Made by a program: the position numbers and the translations under genes. The notes beneath the pieces were generated by a model, which worked only from the letters and a program-made list of their open reading frames with translations, ran no database searches and had not been told where the DNA came from. Shown piece after piece: positions 60,980 to 64,000 of a stretch of DNA of 64,000 nt (positions within the stretch are counted from its first letter, which is position 1; every line of letters begins with the position of its first letter). The DNA is from Hoeflea sp. (lineage in GTDB: Bacteria; Pseudomonadota; Alphaproteobacteria; Rhizobiales; Rhizobiaceae): contig NZ_NVXQ01000003.1 of assembly GCF_002733955.1 (NCBI RefSeq), positions 124,001 to 188,000 on the forward strand, written 5' to 3'.

Positions 60980-62764
60980 ATGGAAGTTTTTTATGCAGAT
61001 GCGCCAGATACGCCGACCACGCTCCCCAAGCCAATCCCGAAACGGTTGCGCGACGGATTGCAGATGCTGCTGCAGTCGATCTATCCCGACGCGGACCAGT
61101 CAATGTTGCTGGAGCAGGCCGTCGCCGCCTTCTGGCCGGAAGAAGAGCAGCCGAAGCGCCGTGGCCGGGCGCCTGCCAACACACTGTGGAACGAGCAGGA
61201 CAGCTACATCATCACCTATGGCAACACGTTCCTGAACGGCGAACACAAGCCGCTGGATCTGCTTTATGACTTTCTCCACACAAGGCTGAAGGACATCGCC
61301 ACCGGCGTGCACATCCTGCCCTATTTCCCCTACACCTCGGATGACGGCTTCGCCATCACCGACTATTACGCGGTCGACAGCGGCCTTGGCGCCTGGGAAG
61401 ATATCGGCCGCATCGCGCAGGATTTCCGGTTGATGTCGGATCTGGTGATCAATCACTGCTCGAGCCAGAGCACCTTTTTCAACGAGTATCTTCTCGGCCA
61501 CGAGCCTTACGACAAGTTCTTTTTCGAAGCCTCGCCGGATGATGATCTGTCGATGGTGGTCCGTCCCCGCGCCCATGCGCTGCTCCGGCCGGTGGAAACC
61601 GCCAATGGCACAAAGCATGTCTGGTGCACCTTCAGCCATGACCAGGTCGATTTCGATTTCTCCAATCCGGAAGTGCTGTTCGAGTTCCTGCGCATCCTCC
61701 GGTTCCACATCTCGAAGGGCGTGCAGACCCTGCGGCTGGATGCGATTGCCTTCCTCTGGAAGGAAGTCGGCTCGCCCTCGATCCATCTGCGCCAGACCCA
61801 CGAGATCGTCCGGCTGATCCGGCTGCTCGCCGATTACACCCGTGAGCCGCTGGTGCTGCTCACCGAGACCAACGTGCCCAACACCGAGAACCTGAGCTAT
61901 TTCGGCAATCGCAACGAAGCGCACATGGTCTACAATTTCTCGCTGCCGCCGCTGCTGCTGCATGCGCTGCTGCACGGCACATCGAAGCATCTCAACACCT
62001 GGCAGATGTCGATGCCGCCGGCGCAACTCGGATGTGCCTATTTCAATTTCACCGCCTCCCATGACGGCATCGGCATGCGCCCGGCCGAGGGCCTGTTGAG
62101 CGAGGACGACATAGAACGCGTCATCGAAACGGTTCAGCAATTCGGCGGCCTGCTGTCGATGCGCAAGATGCCCGATGGCACCACCCGGCCCTACGAGATC
62201 AACATCGCGCTGATCGACGCGCTGAAGGGCACCGTCGACGGCGTCGACGAGTGGACCATCGAACGCTTCCTGTGCAGCCAGATCATCGCCATGGGGTTGG
62301 AAGGCATCCCGGGCTTCTACATCCATTCGCTGCTGGGCACCGGCAATGACCATGACGGCGTCGAGAAGACCGGCCACAACCGGGCGATCAACCGCCACCG
62401 CTGGCATTACCCGGATCTGCTCGAACAGCTCGACGACCCCTCGACCACCCATGCCCGGGTTTTTACCGCATTGACGCAAACGCTCAAGACCCGGTCGAAA
62501 CAGGCGGCGTTTCATCCCAACGCAACCCAGTTCACATTGCAGCTCGGCGAGCAGTTCTTCGGCTTCTGGCGGCAGAGCATCGACCGGTCGCAAAGCATCT
62601 TTGCCATCCACAATATGACGAATGAAACAGTCTCGATCCCGGTGATGTCGCTCAACCTGATCGGCGGCGAGAGCTGGAGCGATCTCATTTCCGGCGAGGA
62701 CATCAGCGCCATCGGCGGCGAGATCGAGTTCACACCCTACCAGTGCCGCTGGATCACCAACTGA
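60980..62764 (+). CDS. GH13 sucrose-phosphorylase-like enzyme, probably glucosylglycerate phosphorylase
   Basis: 594 residues from the ATG at 60980; a TTG six bases earlier is also open, and neither has a clear ribosome-binding site. The (beta/alpha)8 barrel has the nucleophile D254 (LRLDAIAFLW), acid/base E296 (LLTETNVP) and the third Asp D363 (TASHDGIGM). It is the GH13 subfamily-18 type that includes sucrose phosphorylase, YcjM of E. coli and bacterial glucosylglycerate phosphorylases. The neighbouring phosphatase and glycosyltransferase genes fit glucosylglycerate rather than sucrose. It would release glucose-1-phosphate and glycerate when the osmolyte is no longer needed. Confidence 0.82.
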   Translation: MEVFYADAPDTPTTLPKPIPKRLRDGLQMLLQSIYPDADQSMLLEQAVAAFWPEEEQPKRRGRAPANTLWNEQDSYIITYGNTFLNGEHKPLDLLYDFLHTRLKDIATGVHILPYFPYTSDDGFAITDYYAVDSGLGAWEDIGRIAQDFRLMSDLVINHCSSQSTFFNEYLLGHEPYDKFFFEASPDDDLSMVVRPRAHALLRPVETANGTKHVWCTFSHDQVDFDFSNPEVLFEFLRILRFHISKGVQTLRLDAIAFLWKEVGSPSIHLRQTHEIVRLIRLLADYTREPLVLLTETNVPNTENLSYFGNRNEAHMVYNFSLPPLLLHALLHGTSKHLNTWQMSMPPAQLGCAYFNFTASHDGIGMRPAEGLLSEDDIERVIETVQQFGGLLSMRKMPDGTTRPYEINIALIDALKGTVDGVDEWTIERFLCSQIIAMGLEGIPGFYIHSLLGTGNDHDGVEKTGHNRAINRHRWHYPDLLEQLDDPSTTHARVFTALTQTLKTRSKQAAFHPNATQFTLQLGEQFFGFWRQSIDRSQSIFAIHNMTNETVSIPVMSLNLIGGESWSDLISGEDISAIGGEIEFTPYQCRWITN

Positions 62765-62775
62765 ATGATGGCTTC

Positions 62776-63579
62776 GTGACGGCCCCCCTCATCCAGAACC
62801 TGATCGTGTTCACCGACCTCGACGGCACGCTTCTGGATCATGCGACTTATTCCCACGCCGAAGCGGCTCCCGCGCTCATACAGTTACGCGACCTGAACAT
62901 TCCGCTGGTGCTCGCTTCGAGCAAGACGGCGGCTGAAATAGCGCCACTGCGCGAAAAGCTAGGGTTCTCGCACTGCGAGGCAATCGTCGAAAACGGGTCC
63001 GGCATCCTCGAACCGCATGATGACGGCAGCCAGTCCGGCGAAACCTATCAGCTTCTGCGGCAAACACGGGACCGGATCCCGGCCCAGCAGCGCAAGCAAT
63101 ACCAGGGATTTGCCGACTGGAGCTCAGAGGAAGTCTCACGCCGCACCGGGCTGCCGCTTGAAGACGCGGCCAATGCCAAGGTCCGCAATTTTTCCGAACC
63201 CGGACTGTGGCTGGGCAGTGAGCAGGACCGCGACGAGTTTGTCTCCGCCGCCCGGGCAGCAGGCCTGACTGTGCAACAGGGCGGGCGCTTCCTCACCTTG
63301 TCATTTGGCGGCAACAAGGCGGAGCGTATGATGGAGATCGCCGGCCGCTACGCCAGTGCCGGCAAAGATCCGTTTGCCGTAGCACTTGGCGATGCTGAAA
63401 ACGACGTGGCAATGATCGAGCAGGCGGATCTGGGCGTGATCATCCCCAACCCGGCGCACAAGGGACTGCCGCGGCTTGAGGGCGAAGCCACCGGCGAAAT
63501 CATCAGGGCGGCATCCGCCGGCCCCGCGGGATGGAATGAAGTCATCATGTCGCTGCTCGAACAAGCAGCGAGAAAATAG
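62776..63579 (+). CDS. HAD phosphatase, mannosyl/glucosyl-3-phosphoglycerate phosphatase-like
   Basis: 267 residues from a GTG at 62776 that yields MTAPLIQNLIVFTDLDGTLLD; an upstream GTG at 62743 overlaps the previous gene by 22 bases and cannot be excluded. VFTDLDGTLLD is the catalytic HAD motif 1, VLASSKTAAEI motif 2, and ALGDAENDVAMIEQAD the metal-binding motif 4. VENGSGI and the C2B cap resemble YedP / mannosyl-3-phosphoglycerate phosphatases. It would remove phosphate from glucosyl-3-phosphoglycerate to give glucosylglycerate, a solute of salt and nitrogen stress. The glycosyltransferase gene starts eight bases downstream. Confidence 0.83.
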   Translation: MTAPLIQNLIVFTDLDGTLLDHATYSHAEAAPALIQLRDLNIPLVLASSKTAAEIAPLREKLGFSHCEAIVENGSGILEPHDDGSQSGETYQLLRQTRDRIPAQQRKQYQGFADWSSEEVSRRTGLPLEDAANAKVRNFSEPGLWLGSEQDRDEFVSAARAAGLTVQQGGRFLTLSFGGNKAERMMEIAGRYASAGKDPFAVALGDAENDVAMIEQADLGVIIPNPAHKGLPRLEGEATGEIIRAASAGPAGWNEVIMSLLEQAARK

Positions 63580-63587
63580 GAGTTCAA

Positions 63588-64000
63588 ATGGCCGATTTTC
63601 ACCAGAATGGCAGCGTCGCAACTCTCCACAATCTCACCCGCATGCCCCTGGAGATGATGGAAGGCCAGCTCCGGCAGTTCTCGGCCAACCGCAAGATCAC
63701 GCTGATCCTGCCGTCGCTGTTTTCCGAACTTGGCCGCGATGCCCTGTCCAACATTCTCGATGAGCTGAGCGGCGCAACCTACATCAACCACATCATCATC
63801 GGTCTCGATCAGGCGACGGAAGAGCAATACCGCTTCGCCAAGCAGTATTTCTCCCGCCTGCCGCAAAAGCACGACATATTGTGGAATGACGGGCCGCGCC
63901 TGAAAGCAATCGACAACCAGCTGCAGGAAGCGGGCCTTGCACCCAAGGAGCTCGGGAAGGGCCGCAATGTCTGGTACTGCATCGGCTACGCGCTGGCGTC
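63588..64000 (+). CDS. Glucosyl-3-phosphoglycerate synthase-like glycosyltransferase, N-terminal part (3' end outside window)
   Basis: 137 complete codons in the window from the ATG at 63588, with AGGAG five bases upstream, overlapping the stop of the phosphatase gene region. SVATLHNL, ITLILPSLFSELGRDALSNILDEL, YINHIIIGLDQATEEQYRFAK and LGKGRNVWYCIGYALAS match what I remember of the N terminus of GT81 glucosyl-3-phosphoglycerate synthases from proteobacteria and cyanobacteria. This enzyme would join a nucleotide-activated sugar to 3-phosphoglycerate, feeding the phosphatase just upstream. The catalytic DxD is beyond the window end. Confidence 0.78.
   Translation, partial: MADFHQNGSVATLHNLTRMPLEMMEGQLRQFSANRKITLILPSLFSELGRDALSNILDELSGATYINHIIIGLDQATEEQYRFAKQYFSRLPQKHDILWNDGPRLKAIDNQLQEAGLAPKELGKGRNVWYCIGYALA

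Noticed and set aside
1-64000. Mobile elements, CRISPR arrays, tRNA or rRNA genes, replication origin
   Set aside because: I saw no transposase or integrase frame, no regular direct-repeat array, no tRNA-like cloverleaf in the gaps and no repABC or dnaA-box cluster.

Overview
The window looks like the chromosome or a large replicon of a marine, GC-rich alphaproteobacterium of the Rhizobiales (a Hoeflea-like member of the Rhizobiaceae is my best guess). This rests on gene families, gene order in the ectoine cluster, GC-rich codon use and the wealth of ABC and TRAP importers. I saw no rRNA, tRNA, CRISPR array, insertion sequence or prophage. It is mostly tight catabolic and transport operons, and the recurring theme is uptake and breakdown (or synthesis) of small osmolyte-like, nitrogen-containing compounds.

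Layout. 1-1563: end of a D-2-hydroxyacid dehydrogenase and a YbdK-type carboxylate-amine ligase. 1653-6858 (-): efflux operon with two periplasmic adaptors and one RND pump, preceded by an attenuator-like hairpin. 7270-8577: an orphan polyol/sugar-type binding protein. 8948-14094: a spermidine/putrescine-type ABC importer with unusually enlarged permeases, followed by creatinase (14275-15507) and a convergent DeoR regulator. 16581-24090: a glycine-betaine-type importer (ProX, ProV, double-length ProW), a choline-kinase-like protein and a dimethylglycine/sarcosine dehydrogenase-like flavoenzyme. A methyltransferase and a second choline-kinase-like protein follow. Together 8948-25742 reads as a creatine/methylated-glycine utilisation island (creatine to sarcosine plus urea, then oxidative demethylation to glycine); the link is inferred from creatinase and the flavoenzyme.

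25881-26571 holds a 24-residue membrane peptide gene absent from ordinary ORF calls and a four-helix membrane protein. 26655-35425 is a divergent cluster around a GntR regulator: a branched-chain-amino-acid-type ABC importer, two paralogous aldo/keto reductases (one fused to a RidA-like domain that lacks the usual arginine), a TIGR04076 protein and an NTF2-like protein. I know of no pathway with this composition, and it is the best candidate for something undescribed. 35432-46887 is another catabolic set: a Pot-type importer in one operon with a GMC oxidoreductase and a DadA-like oxidase, next to a MocR regulator diverging from an enolase-superfamily enzyme and an aldehyde dehydrogenase. Both promoters carry the same GTCCA / CAGACCA elements, which suggests one MocR regulon.

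46991-60763 is a complete ectoine/5-hydroxyectoine catabolic locus: uehABC-usp-eutABC-doeA-doeB on the minus strand, the MocR regulator enuR, and divergent asnC/doeX-ssd-atf on the plus strand. 60980-64000 is a glucosylglycerate module: GH13 phosphorylase, HAD phosphatase, and a glucosyl-3-phosphoglycerate-synthase-like glycosyltransferase cut by the window end.

All four importer operons that encode the binding protein ahead of the permeases have a long perfect hairpin without a U-tract directly after the binding-protein gene. This fits mRNA stabilisation that raises binding-protein dosage. Functions are assigned by recognising motifs and remembered family sequences; no database search was run.
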